Shown here: positions 7,931 to 16,452 of the stretch, piece by piece
How positions within the stretch are numbered: position 1 is the first letter of the stretch
Layout of the letters: each line of letters opens with the position of its first letter
NCBI GenBank assembly: GCA_937136415.1
Contig: CAKZOK010000070.1
Span: 1 to 47,324, forward strand
DNA from: an uncultured Cytophagales bacterium
GTDB taxonomy: Bacteria; Bacteroidota; Bacteroidia; Cytophagales; Bernardetiaceae
Direction of reading: 5' to 3'
Length of the DNA: 47,324 nucleotides
Position numbers and translations under genes: made by a program
The notes under the pieces: model-generated
Told to the model about the DNA's origin: nothing
What the model saw: only the letters and a program-made list of their open reading frames with translations
Database searches by the model: none

Positions 7931-8126
7931 TTCCTAAGTAAAGATGCAAAATTAAATATACCAAATCTTGTATTTTAAATTGTTTTGTATCGAAGGTCTG
8001 ACCTGTTTAAAATAAGCATTTAAAACTCTGAAAAGACTTATTTTATCCAAGTCAGACCTAAAGGTGCAGACTTAGACAAAATACAAGATACATTTTTAGG
8101 TATAAATAATTAAGTCCAATTACTAA
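7931..8126 (+). repeat. MITE-like inverted-repeat element, copy 1 (most complete)
   Basis: This fills most of the gap between the antiporter and the RemB-like gene. Imperfect arms at 7967-8002 and 8051-8087 both read CTTGTATTTT inward to GGTCTGAC and enclose an inner stem AAAATAAG/CTTATTTT. Outer flanks ATTAAATATACC and GGTATAAATAAT also pair imperfectly. The core is shared with 25005-25168 and, inverted, with 30567-30679. It contains no open frame, so it would be a non-autonomous element or a structured repeat. Confidence 0.7.
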
Positions 8127-8158
8127 TTCTTAAATAACTTGATAAATAAAAATTTCTA

Positions 8159-9916
8159 TCAAAACTCATACAAACGCTGTCCAATATTAAATCTCAAGCC
8201 CACTGAAAAAACTGTCGAACTCAAATCTCTTGCCACAAGAGCAGAAGTTTTGCTTCTCTGAATTACATCGGCATCTAAAAAAAGATTGTGATAAAGCTGG
8301 TAAGTAGCCGTAAATCGTCCAAACAAAATACTTGTTTCTACGCCCTGTCCGATTGTATTTTCGTATTCATTATTATCATCAACATCTACATTTGAGATAA
8401 GAAGATTACTTCCCCAGTTGCTACCGTTCGAATCTTCTCCTGTTTTGGCATAAATTAATTTTCCTGTAATATTGAGCCTTGGAATAGGTTGATAACGCAA
8501 AACACTCAAAAATTCCATAAAATTAGCTCCCAAAGGGTGTGCAAGAGGCTGTCTGTAATGCACAAAATTAGAAAGCTGCTCATCAGAGGAGTGTGTATAA
8601 GTGTAAGGACGGACAATATTTGTTTCTAATTGCAAATCCAAATTTTTGATATTTGCCACATCAATATAATTGAAACCCAATTGAATACCGTATTTATTTC
8701 CCCACCAACCATTATTATCAATTAGCTCACTTACCTTCAATTCGTCAAGCACAAACTGTCCATAAAGTTGAAAATCTTTCAGAGCAAGCCACTTAAAATC
8801 AGCTCCTATAAGTGCATTATCAATACTTCCAATTCCTTGTTCGACGGCACGATAAAAAATAAAAGGATTGAGATAGGTCAAATCAAAAGTATCATTTTTT
8901 CCTTGGTCTTTGCGCCCATAGGCTACACTTTCAAAAACACCTAGATTAAATTTCTTAGAAAAATCTATACTCAAATGATGATAAATAATATATTTTTTGG
9001 GATATAATGAATTTGCACGCTGCACATCAGCCACCATTTGTGTATAAAGATTGGTATAATTGATTTTCCAAAATTTGGTTTGAAGTTTCAAAAATAAATG
9101 AGGAGCTGCAAAATCTGACAAGACAAGCGAACGATAACCATTTCCAATAAAATTTTTATCATGCCCAAACTGAACATCAACTACTTTGGCTACATTAAAT
9201 GTAATATAACCTGTCGCTCTCAAAAAATCTACTCCATTTTCTTTAAACGGCTTGGCAAAAGATTCACTCGGAACAACAAAGTTTTCTAAAGAACGAGGAG
9301 GACTAAGCGAATCAATTACATTTTGAACATAACGAGGAAAAATAGCCTGCGATTCGGTTACAGAAGCATAAAAACCAATCCGACGAGCCACAACGCCATG
9401 AAGCTCTGCTCCTCTGGTATTCAAAGTAAGCATTTCATCTCTTGTATTATCTTGTGCTATTCCCAGATGCAAAATTGGGTTTACACGAATAGCAAAATCA
9501 AACTGCCCTTTTTCCAATTTCATATCATAATTATCATTCAGAAAAGAAAGAAAATCGGGTTTTCTTTTATAAAAATATTTCAAGATTCCTTTCTGTTTTA
9601 CGCTATCTTTTTTAGTAAATTCATAATTATCTGTAAGTAAATAATCAATATTGAATTTGTCAGATGGTGATAGAATTTGTGTGCTATCATTCGATAATGA
9701 ATCAGTAAAAAGCGCAATATCATAACGAGAAAGTGGAAGTGTAGAACTATGAAAAGGCTTGAAAAATTTACCTCTTTTTATTTCATAGCGTTTCAAAATA
9801 TGATAATAATTGCTTTGATAAGGAACAAAACTAGAAGTATTGGTTTGTGCAAATGCAGAAAAATCCAAAAATATGAAACTTACAAAAAGGACAAAAAATA
9901 GAAAATAAAAGCGCAT
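8159..9916 (-). CDS. RemB/Wzi-like outer-membrane protein
   Basis: A 585-residue exported protein. Starting at the ATG at 9916 gives a clear signal peptide (MRFYFLFFVLFVSFIFLDFSAFAQ, cut after AFA); an earlier ATG at 10000 adds 28 non-hydrophobic residues and is less likely. The mature protein is rich in alternating beta strands with aromatic ends, including FGHDKNFIGNGYRSLVLSDF and FWKINYTNLYTQM. These resemble the Bacteroidota group annotated as capsule-assembly Wzi-like or gliding-motility RemB. It ends GLRFNIGQRLYEF, a barrel-like end with terminal Phe. RemB supports gliding in Flavobacterium; whether this protein does so is inference. Confidence 0.65.
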   Translation of the reverse strand: MRFYFLFFVLFVSFIFLDFSAFAQTNTSSFVPYQSNYYHILKRYEIKRGKFFKPFHSSTLPLSRYDIALFTDSLSNDSTQILSPSDKFNIDYLLTDNYEFTKKDSVKQKGILKYFYKRKPDFLSFLNDNYDMKLEKGQFDFAIRVNPILHLGIAQDNTRDEMLTLNTRGAELHGVVARRIGFYASVTESQAIFPRYVQNVIDSLSPPRSLENFVVPSESFAKPFKENGVDFLRATGYITFNVAKVVDVQFGHDKNFIGNGYRSLVLSDFAAPHLFLKLQTKFWKINYTNLYTQMVADVQRANSLYPKKYIIYHHLSIDFSKKFNLGVFESVAYGRKDQGKNDTFDLTYLNPFIFYRAVEQGIGSIDNALIGADFKWLALKDFQLYGQFVLDELKVSELIDNNGWWGNKYGIQLGFNYIDVANIKNLDLQLETNIVRPYTYTHSSDEQLSNFVHYRQPLAHPLGANFMEFLSVLRYQPIPRLNITGKLIYAKTGEDSNGSNWGSNLLISNVDVDDNNEYENTIGQGVETSILFGRFTATYQLYHNLFLDADVIQRSKTSALVARDLSSTVFSVGLRFNIGQRLYEF

Positions 9917-10055
9917 AAAATTTGAATTAAAGTTTTTTTTATTTGAATTATATCTGAAAAAAGATTGATTTTTATCGTCCAAAATCTCATTATCCTGCAT
10001 GTTTTTGATTAGGTAGAATAACGATAATAGGAAAAACTACAAAAAAACGTATTTT

Positions 10056-10071
10056 GAACTCCAAAGAGTTC
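10056..10071. repeat. Small palindrome upstream of the RemB-like gene
   Basis: GAACTC, loop CAAA, GAGTTC, with one further A-T pair on the outside. The gap 10001-10190 holds no gene; this stem and the self-complementary GCTTTAAAGC at 10083-10092 are its only visible structures. It could be an operator or part of a leader. Confidence 0.3.
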
Positions 10072-10190
10072 ATATATATATAGCTTTAAAGCATTCGGTA
10101 CATCTACTCACACACTAAAGCGTATGCTACCTTATTATATAGAAAATAAGCAAGTTGTATAATGATTAAACTCTACAAATTAAAACTTTT

Positions 10191-11276
10191 CTATTTATTA
10201 CGAATCAAAAAACTGGAATAGTTTTTTGTATTTGGTTTTAGTACTTTCTCAAAAATAACTCCTTTTGATAGGATTTTCAACTTTTTTTCAAAAATAGATT
10301 TTTTAACAGAATCTTTTTCTGCAAAAAATTGAGGAACAGCATTTTTAATTTGTAATGGATAAATCAAAATAGAATTTATTTCTCTACTTTGAATTTCAAA
10401 GCCTGTTAAAATACATCTATCTTTCAACTCTCCTTCTTGGTCAAAAACAAAATTTCCTAAACTATAAAAAACAGGTTTGTCATTCACAAATTCGATGCTT
10501 TGTGTTACGTGTGGGTGATGTCCGATTATTGCATCTGCACCTGCTTTTGTGAGTAAATACGCCTCTTTTCGTTGTTCTGCTTTTGGTAAAAATTTATATT
10601 CTGTTCCCCAATGTAACGAAATAATAATGATAATTTGAGGTTCTTTTTTTCTTAATTGTTTTATTTTTTCTACTAATTCAGTTGTTGAGGCTTGACAAAT
10701 TGAAGGTTTGTTTTCCATTCTGTGCCAGCTCTCTAAAGGAACTCTAACAACAGAAAAAATGGCAATTTTGGTATTTTCTTTTTCTATAAAAACAGGTTTG
10801 CAGCTTTCAGAATGTGTTTCTCCATAACCAATTCCGATAATTCCATTTTTTTTGAGAGAATAAAAGGTACTTGAAAGTCCTTTTCTATGATGGTCGTTGG
10901 TATGATTGTTTGCCAAAAACAAGTGCGTAAAACCTATATTTTTCAGAGAATCGGCGTAATGAGTAGGCGCACCAAAACTAAAACGCTTCGGAATAGGAGT
11001 ATTTTGATTGACAAGTGGGCATTCTAAATTTGCCAAAATAAAATCATTTTCAGATTTATATTCATCAAAAATAGGCTTTAAACTGTCGAAGAGTGAAACA
11101 ATTCCTTTTTTTTCTATTTCTACTCGCACTCCTCTATCCAACAAAATATCCCCACCAAAAAGTAATTTGATGGGGTTTGAATCAATTTCTTTTTTATCAG
11201 AATTTTGACAGGACAAACAGAAGAATAAAGCTAAAAATATTCCTAAAAATAGAGTTGAAATTTTATAAAATCTCAT
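10191..11276 (-). CDS. CapA-family metallophosphoesterase-like lipoprotein
   Basis: A 361-residue protein with a lipoprotein signal (FFCLSCQ, lipidated Cys about residue 23). The CapA/PGA-cap signatures appear in order: LLFGGDILLDRGV (about 39-51), NLECPLVN, FGAPTHYADSL, LANNHTNDH, ISLHWGTEY and GADAIIGHHPHVTQ, then YSLGNFVFDQ. These residues form the metal site of the calcineurin-like fold. CapA proteins take part in poly-gamma-glutamate or capsule anchoring; there is no capB or capC here, so this is likely a solitary envelope enzyme of unknown substrate. Confidence 0.85.
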   Translation of the reverse strand: MRFYKISTLFLGIFLALFFCLSCQNSDKKEIDSNPIKLLFGGDILLDRGVRVEIEKKGIVSLFDSLKPIFDEYKSENDFILANLECPLVNQNTPIPKRFSFGAPTHYADSLKNIGFTHLFLANNHTNDHHRKGLSSTFYSLKKNGIIGIGYGETHSESCKPVFIEKENTKIAIFSVVRVPLESWHRMENKPSICQASTTELVEKIKQLRKKEPQIIIIISLHWGTEYKFLPKAEQRKEAYLLTKAGADAIIGHHPHVTQSIEFVNDKPVFYSLGNFVFDQEGELKDRCILTGFEIQSREINSILIYPLQIKNAVPQFFAEKDSVKKSIFEKKLKILSKGVIFEKVLKPNTKNYSSFLIRNK

Positions 11277-11353
11277 ATAACGAGTTGTTTTTATTGAAAT
11301 TTTATACTGTATTTTTTAACCGTCAACGAGGCTAAAGCTGTCGTTGAGGAAAG

Positions 11354-11614
11354 CTATTTTTTCTTTTTATAAAGAATAGCAAAAATTTCGAACATAAAAC
11401 CACCAAAAGTAATGACAGGACCAAGAGTTAGTCCCAAAAATCCGAAGCCATGTTTTGCATCTTCCATCGCCATGATTGTGAAACCAAGTGTAATAATAAC
11501 CACACCAACAATCATCATGATATAATTAATTTTTTCGAAAGCAAAGGCTAAGTTTTCTGTATTTTCTGCCTTTTGAATAGGTTTTTGATTAGGGTCAGGT
11601 TTTTGATATTCCAT
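11354..11614 (-). CDS. DUF3098 small membrane protein
   Basis: An 86-residue protein with two membrane segments: INYIMMIVGVVIITLGFTIM (about 29-48) and FLGLTLGPVITFGGFMFEIFAILY (about 59-82). The N-terminus is hydrophilic and the C-terminus is KKKK. The pattern of a NYI..I.G..II.LGF.IM helix followed by a LGPVI..GF..EI.AI helix is that of DUF3098, found throughout Bacteroidota and often near cell-division ftsX. Its role is unknown. It lies between folD and the CapA-like gene on the same strand. Confidence 0.8.
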   Translation of the reverse strand: MEYQKPDPNQKPIQKAENTENLAFAFEKINYIMMIVGVVIITLGFTIMAMEDAKHGFGFLGLTLGPVITFGGFMFEIFAILYKKKK

Positions 11615-11661
11615 TGTATATTTGATTATGAATTAAAAATTACGATAATGATAGTATGCCT

Positions 11662-11703
11662 TAACTGATTACTGATTACTGATTACTGGTAACTGATGAC
11701 TGT
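11662..11703. repeat. Heptanucleotide array 1 (six units, last one degenerate)
   Basis: Units TAACTGA, TTACTGA, TTACTGA, TTACTGG, TAACTGA and a degenerate TGACTGT. The array covers the stop codon and last seven codons of folD, so the FolD tail SSVTSNQ is encoded by repeat DNA. It is the same family as the larger array at 27328-27446. Confidence 0.85.
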
Positions 11704-12566
11704 TTAGAGGCTTGCAAAGTATTGAAAAGCAAAGCCGTTACAGTCATAGGACCAACTCCACCTGGAACAGGCGTAATAAACGAACATTTTTCTGCCACTT
11801 CATCAAATTTTACATCTCCTTTGAGCGCAAAACCCGATTTTTTGCTTGCATCTGCAACTCGTGTAGTTCCTACATCAATCACGATTGCGCCTTCTTTTAC
11901 CATATCTGCTGTTACAAATTCGGGCTTTCCGATGGCTGCAATAATAATATCTGCTTGTTTCGAAATTTCTTTTAGGTTTTTGGTTCTGCTATGAGTAAGT
12001 GTAACAGTGCAATTTCCTATTTTTTCATTTCGTGCCAACAAAATGCTCATCGGCGAACCTACAATATTACTTCTTCCAATAACAACGGCATGTTTTCCAG
12101 TAGTTTCGATATTGTATTTTTCTAATAATTTTATGATTCCAAAAGGCGTTGCAGGCAAATGACATGACAAACCCAAAGCCATCTTACCAATATTAGAAGG
12201 GTGAAAACCATCAACATCTTTTTTGGGAGAAATGGCTAAAGTAACCTTATCAGCATCAATATGATTTGGCAAAGGAAGCTGAACAATAAAACCATCAATA
12301 TCCTCATTTTGATTAAACTCTTCTACAATTTTTAATAATTCTTCTTCGCTAATTGTAGCTGGGAGGTGTTTGATTGTAGAAGCAAAACCAATTTGTTCGC
12401 ACGATTTGACTTTATTATTTACATATGTCTGACTAGCTCCGTCTTCTCCTACCAAAATAGCTGCAAGATGAGGCGTTTTGAAACCCTTTTCTTTGCGCTG
12501 CGCTACTTCAATGGCCAATTCATTTTTGATAAGTTTGGCTGTATTTTTTCCGTCTATTAATTGCAT
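11676..12566 (-). CDS. folD: Methylene-THF dehydrogenase/methenyl-THF cyclohydrolase
   Basis: FolD interconverts 5,10-methylene- and 10-formyl-tetrahydrofolate in the cytoplasm. The 296-residue protein shows all family blocks: [21 protein letters not shown] (about 41-61, catalytic Tyr/Lys in YVNNK), [57 protein letters not shown] (NADP-binding loop) and [19 protein letters not shown]. The last residues, KQSSVTSNQ, are not part of the conserved fold and come from a heptanucleotide tandem array that has supplied the stop codon. Confidence 0.97.
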   Translation of the reverse strand: MQLIDGKNTAKLIKNELAIEVAQRKEKGFKTPHLAAILVGEDGASQTYVNNKVKSCEQIGFASTIKHLPATISEEELLKIVEEFNQNEDIDGFIVQLPLPNHIDADKVTLAISPKKDVDGFHPSNIGKMALGLSCHLPATPFGIIKLLEKYNIETTGKHAVVIGRSNIVGSPMSILLARNEKIGNCTVTLTHSRTKNLKEISKQADIIIAAIGKPEFVTADMVKEGAIVIDVGTTRVADASKKSGFALKGDVKFDEVAEKCSFITPVPGGVGPMTVTALLFNTLQASKQSSVTSNQ

Positions 12567-12683
12567 ATCGTTTTATAAGATTTTTCGTTCTTGAATATAG
12601 ATAAATACAAAATATATTTTGATGCTTACAAAGGTAATTAATTCAGAATCAATTAAGAAGTTACTTTTTTAAATTTGTTTTTT

Positions 12684-14192
12684 TTATAATTTTCTTTTTA
12701 TTTCATCTCTAGCTCGTGTAAGGGCAACATAAAGAATATTTATTTCTTCATTGATGGTTTGTTTTCTTGCCTCCGAAATTGGTTTTCCTGTTTTGGTTTG
12801 TATAGCTTTCAAAATCTGCTTTTCATTTACAAAATCATTTAGAAGATAGACATTATCCCACTCCAATCCCTTTCCTTTGTGCGCTGTTGTGAAGGTAATA
12901 TCTGCTTTGTGAGGTTCTGTAATTCGGTTTTGAAGTCGTTCTAAAAGGCTTGGAAGCTCCTTTCCATATTTTTTTACAAGTTCGACCAATCTTTTAAGCG
13001 AACGGTCTTGCGAAGCTGCTGCCGTTTCTTCAATTTGTTTCCAATCGTGCCAAAATGTTTTTTTTCTAATTGATTTATTATTTAGATTGACTAATTGAGA
13101 AATTGAAGAGCCATCATCTAATTGAAGATATTGCTCAAAATTTCCTTCAAAGGCTATTGAAGTTACTTTTTTAGATTCAAAAAGCCATTCTATTGCCGTC
13201 TGAATCAATCCTAAATGTGTTCTGGCAATGACTGCGTGAGTTTTCTTTTCACTATTTTGATTTTCTGAATTTGATAAAATAGAACGAGGAATCATTTGAA
13301 AATCAGTTGTATCAAAATCTGAAAAAATATGTTTTTTCCATGTTATTATTTCCTTTGCATATTCTGTTACAGCAACAGGACAACGAAAACTTTTTTGTAA
13401 ATTCAGAGTAGGAAAATTAGTATTTGAAAGCGAATTAATGGCACTTCTCCAGCCATAAATTTGTTGATGTTGGTCACCTACAATCAATTTGGTGGCTTCT
13501 TGTTTCATAAAAATATCCAACATTACAGGCGAGGCATCTTGTCCTTCATCAAACAAAATCCAATCAAAGGATAATTTAGGGTTTGATAATTGATATTTTT
13601 TGAGATAAAAATCGTGAGTAATCGGGATTTTGGTTGCACTCATTTTATCAAAAAGCCATTTTACTTGTTTTTCTAATTGGTCATAATTTTTTTCGACAAA
13701 AGAAAGTCCTTTTCTTGGTGTTAGTTTTTCAGTATAATCAAATGCTGAAATAGTTGGGTGTGTACTCTGACAAAAAGCATCAAAAAACTTTTTGGTATGA
13801 CGAGCCAAAAGATAACTATTTGTAGCGTCGGTATCTGATAAATGAAAATAATTTTTGATAGATGAGAGTGATAAATCAAAAATCAAAGGAGGTGTTTTTT
13901 TTCTAAAAAGACTTCTATAAGCCAATGAATGCGCTGTTTCTACCCAAAGTGTTGGAATATCATTTTGATTATTCAAACGTAATTTTCTCAAAATTTCTTC
14001 TTTTATGGCTCTATTAAATGCCAAATACAACATAAAACCTTCGCCCTCTCGTTTTTTGGCATATTCCAAAAGTGCCGTTGTTTTGCCAGAGCCAGCTACA
14101 GCCTCAACTTTCAAATCGCCCTCCGATTCGATGATAGATTGTTGTTGAGAAGTAAAATTAGTTTTTGTTGAAAGCATTTTTTTATTTTTCAC
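12684..14192 (-). CDS. Small UvrD/Rep-family (SF1A) DNA helicase
   Basis: A 502-residue superfamily 1 helicase with every motif in place: Q motif TSQQQSIIE, Walker A AVAGSGKTTALL (about 33-44), Walker B FDEGQDASP, motif III VGDQHQQIYGWRSA, motif IV LQKSFRCP, motif V TFTTAHKGKGLEWDNVYL, and motif VI LYVALTRARDEI at the C-terminus. It is shorter than UvrD or PcrA (about 700) and resembles the compact Fbh1-like branch that remodels recombination intermediates. An alternative ATG six codons in is equally possible. It follows tsaD by 57 bases on the same strand. Confidence 0.88.
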   Translation of the reverse strand: MKNKKMLSTKTNFTSQQQSIIESEGDLKVEAVAGSGKTTALLEYAKKREGEGFMLYLAFNRAIKEEILRKLRLNNQNDIPTLWVETAHSLAYRSLFRKKTPPLIFDLSLSSIKNYFHLSDTDATNSYLLARHTKKFFDAFCQSTHPTISAFDYTEKLTPRKGLSFVEKNYDQLEKQVKWLFDKMSATKIPITHDFYLKKYQLSNPKLSFDWILFDEGQDASPVMLDIFMKQEATKLIVGDQHQQIYGWRSAINSLSNTNFPTLNLQKSFRCPVAVTEYAKEIITWKKHIFSDFDTTDFQMIPRSILSNSENQNSEKKTHAVIARTHLGLIQTAIEWLFESKKVTSIAFEGNFEQYLQLDDGSSISQLVNLNNKSIRKKTFWHDWKQIEETAAASQDRSLKRLVELVKKYGKELPSLLERLQNRITEPHKADITFTTAHKGKGLEWDNVYLLNDFVNEKQILKAIQTKTGKPISEARKQTINEEINILYVALTRARDEIKRKL

Positions 14193-14249
14193 AGACTAAA
14201 ACGTATGGTAGATAAACACAAACTCACTCTAAAGAGCCAGCCAGATAAA

Positions 14250-15251
14250 TTAAAAATTCATTCTTGAAAGTGGCGCAACAGTCTGATTACTAAATTCTTT
14301 TTTCAAAAATTTGTAATGCGCAGCCATCGCAATCATGGCAGCATTATCGGTGCAATATTCCATTTTTGGAATAAAAATATCCCAGTTTTTTTCCTTTCCT
14401 AATTCAGTCATTTTTTTTCTAAGCTCCGAATTTGCCGAAACTCCCCCAGCAATCGCAATTTGATTTATTCCTTTTTGCTCGGCAGCCTGAATTATTTTTC
14501 TCAAAAGCGTTTGGACAAGTGTATGCTGAATGGTTGCACAAATATCATTGATATTCTCTTTGATAAAATCTGGATTTTTTTGTTCTTGTTTTCTTATAAA
14601 ATAAAGAATGGCTGTTTTGAGCCCAGAGAATGAAAAATCAAGATTTGGTAGATTTACTTTTGGCAAACCATAATTTTGTACTGTTCCTTTTTGTGACAAT
14701 TTATCAATTTCAATTCCTCCCGGATAAGGCAGACCTAGTATTTTGGCAGTTTTGTCAAAGGCTTCGCCAACAGCATCATCTTGTGTTGTGCCGATGACTT
14801 CCATTTCTAAATAATCTTTTACCAAAACAATCTGTGTGTGTCCACCCGAAACAGTCAAACACAGAAAAGGAAATTTTGGCTTGGGTTCATCAATAAAATG
14901 AGCCAAAACGTGTGCCTGCATGTGATTGACTTCGATGAGTGGAATCTCCAAACTCAACGCCAATGATTTGGCAAAAGCAGTTCCGACAATCAAAGCACCC
15001 AAAAGCCCTGGCCCCCGAGTAAACGCAATGGCATCTAATTCTTTTGTTGTAATTTGAGCTTCTTTCAAAGCCTCCATCACAACAGGAACAATATTTTGTT
15101 GATGCGCTCGTGATGCCAATTCGGGAACGACACCACCGTACAAACGATGAATTTCTTGGGTAGCAATCAAATTACTTTTTATATTTCCGTCGATAATTAC
15201 AGAAGCCGAAGTTTCATCACAACTTGACTCAATAGCTAATATTTTTGTCAT
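14250..15251 (-). CDS. tsaD: tRNA N6-threonylcarbamoyladenosine transferase subunit
   Basis: TsaD transfers the threonylcarbamoyl group to A37 of ANN-decoding tRNAs. The 333-residue length is typical. Visible signatures are LAIESSCDETSASVI at the N-terminus, GGVVPELASRAHQQ, the metal-binding NHMQAH (about 108-113), SGGHTQIVLV (about 134-143), IAGGVSANSELR and the terminal metal Asp region YCTDNAAMIAMA. It is divergent from the GluQ-like gene, with a pair of palindromes in between. Confidence 0.97.
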   Translation of the reverse strand: MTKILAIESSCDETSASVIIDGNIKSNLIATQEIHRLYGGVVPELASRAHQQNIVPVVMEALKEAQITTKELDAIAFTRGPGLLGALIVGTAFAKSLALSLEIPLIEVNHMQAHVLAHFIDEPKPKFPFLCLTVSGGHTQIVLVKDYLEMEVIGTTQDDAVGEAFDKTAKILGLPYPGGIEIDKLSQKGTVQNYGLPKVNLPNLDFSFSGLKTAILYFIRKQEQKNPDFIKENINDICATIQHTLVQTLLRKIIQAAEQKGINQIAIAGGVSANSELRKKMTELGKEKNWDIFIPKMEYCTDNAAMIAMAAHYKFLKKEFSNQTVAPLSRMNF

Positions 15252-15270
15252 AAATTTGTGTTTATAAATG

Positions 15271-15340
15271 TTGCTCGTGAGGACACAAGCAACGGTTATT
15301 TTAAAAACTATTTTACCATTGCTCGTGTCCTCACGAGCGA
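15271..15340. repeat. Paired small palindromes forming a larger inverted repeat
   Basis: The tsaD/gluQ gap has two self-complementary blocks. At 15271-15292 the stem GCTCGTG/CACAAGC has an AGGA loop; at 15319-15338 the stem GCTCGTG/CACGAGC has a TCCT loop. The blocks are also inverted copies of each other with one mismatch over 20 bases. Related decayed palindromes lie near 24868 and 42158, so this is a dispersed intergenic repeat, not a gene-specific operator. Confidence 0.75.
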
Positions 15341-15353
15341 TTTATATTCAAAA

Positions 15354-16286
15354 ATGAATTATTCAAAAATAAAATCCATTTTAAATTCTATTCAGAATCC
15401 AATTCATTCAAGAATTGCGCCCACACCTTCTGGGTTTTTACACAAAGGTAATGCTTTTTCTTTCCTTTTGACGTGGATTTTGGTAAGAAAAACAGGTGGA
15501 ACACTTACTTTGCGTATCGATGATATTGATAAAAATCGGAAACGACCAGACTATTTACAAGATATTTTTGATACTCTTCATTTTTTAGAAATTGATTGGG
15601 ACAAAGGCGCAAAGAATCCTAATGATTTTGAAAGATATTATTCACAACATTATTTTTTAAAAAAATATCAAAAAGAAATTGAGATTTTGAAAGATAAAAA
15701 TGCTGTTTTTGAGTGCCTTTGTTCTCGTTCAGAAATTCAAAACAGAAACTCTCAAAATCAAAATATTTATGATGGTTTTTGTTTGAATAATTTTTTGATG
15801 GATAATCAAAAACAAACTGCTTTTCGAATGAATACAAGCTATTTTGAAAATCAAACCATTCTAATAAATGATTGTAATCAAGGTAATTTTGAAATTAATT
15901 TAGCCCAAAAAATGCCTTATTTTATTGTTCAAAAAAAAGACAAACTTCCTTCTTATCAACTCGTTTCTCTGATTGATGATTGTCAGATGAATATTAATTT
16001 TATTGTAAGAGGAAAAGATTTGATAAGCTCAACGGCAGCACAATTATTTTTAGCCAAAATTTTAGATAAAAGAGCATTTTTAGAAAGCAATTTTTTGCAT
16101 CATAATTTGATTTTAGATAAAGAAGAAAACAAAATTTCTAAATCAGCAGGAAATAAATATGACTTTTTTTCAATAAAATATTTTAAAGAAAATGGAGGAA
16201 CAAGAGAAAATTTTTTGAAAGAATTTTGTAACTGGATAGAAATAGAACCAAAACAAAATTTACAACAAATTTTGGATATATTGTAG
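15354..16286 (+). CDS. gluQ: Glutamyl-Q tRNA(Asp) synthetase-like protein
   Basis: A 310-residue truncated GluRS catalytic domain without an anticodon-binding domain. It has SRIAPTPSGFLHKGNAF, where HKGN replaces HIGH, and LRIDDIDKNRKRPDY for amino-acid and ATP binding. The Cys cluster FECLCSRSEI ... YDGFC is the GluQ zinc site, and the KMSKS-like loop is NKISKSAGNK near residue 260. GluQ attaches glutamate to the queuosine of tRNA(Asp). The ATG at 15354 is chosen because the upstream GTG at 15258 would translate through the palindromic repeat. A small free-standing GluRS paralogue with another target cannot be excluded. Confidence 0.8.
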   Translation: MNYSKIKSILNSIQNPIHSRIAPTPSGFLHKGNAFSFLLTWILVRKTGGTLTLRIDDIDKNRKRPDYLQDIFDTLHFLEIDWDKGAKNPNDFERYYSQHYFLKKYQKEIEILKDKNAVFECLCSRSEIQNRNSQNQNIYDGFCLNNFLMDNQKQTAFRMNTSYFENQTILINDCNQGNFEINLAQKMPYFIVQKKDKLPSYQLVSLIDDCQMNINFIVRGKDLISSTAAQLFLAKILDKRAFLESNFLHHNLILDKEENKISKSAGNKYDFFSIKYFKENGGTRENFLKEFCNWIEIEPKQNLQQILDIL

Positions 16287-16452
16287 TTCATTTTTGTAGT
16301 GTGAGAAGTGTAGAAAATTGATAATACGTTGATTTTGTAAAATATAATTTTGAAAACAGGTTAGTTATGAGTAATTTAATAAACTAAAAATTGATTTTTT
16401 GCTTCTGTAATGCTATTCTGACTACTTATTTCACAAAAATTGCCCTTTGATT

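Noticed and set aside
15258..15353. Upstream extension of gluQ from a GTG
   Set aside because: It would translate the palindromic repeat, and the protein then carries 32 residues with no counterpart in the family.
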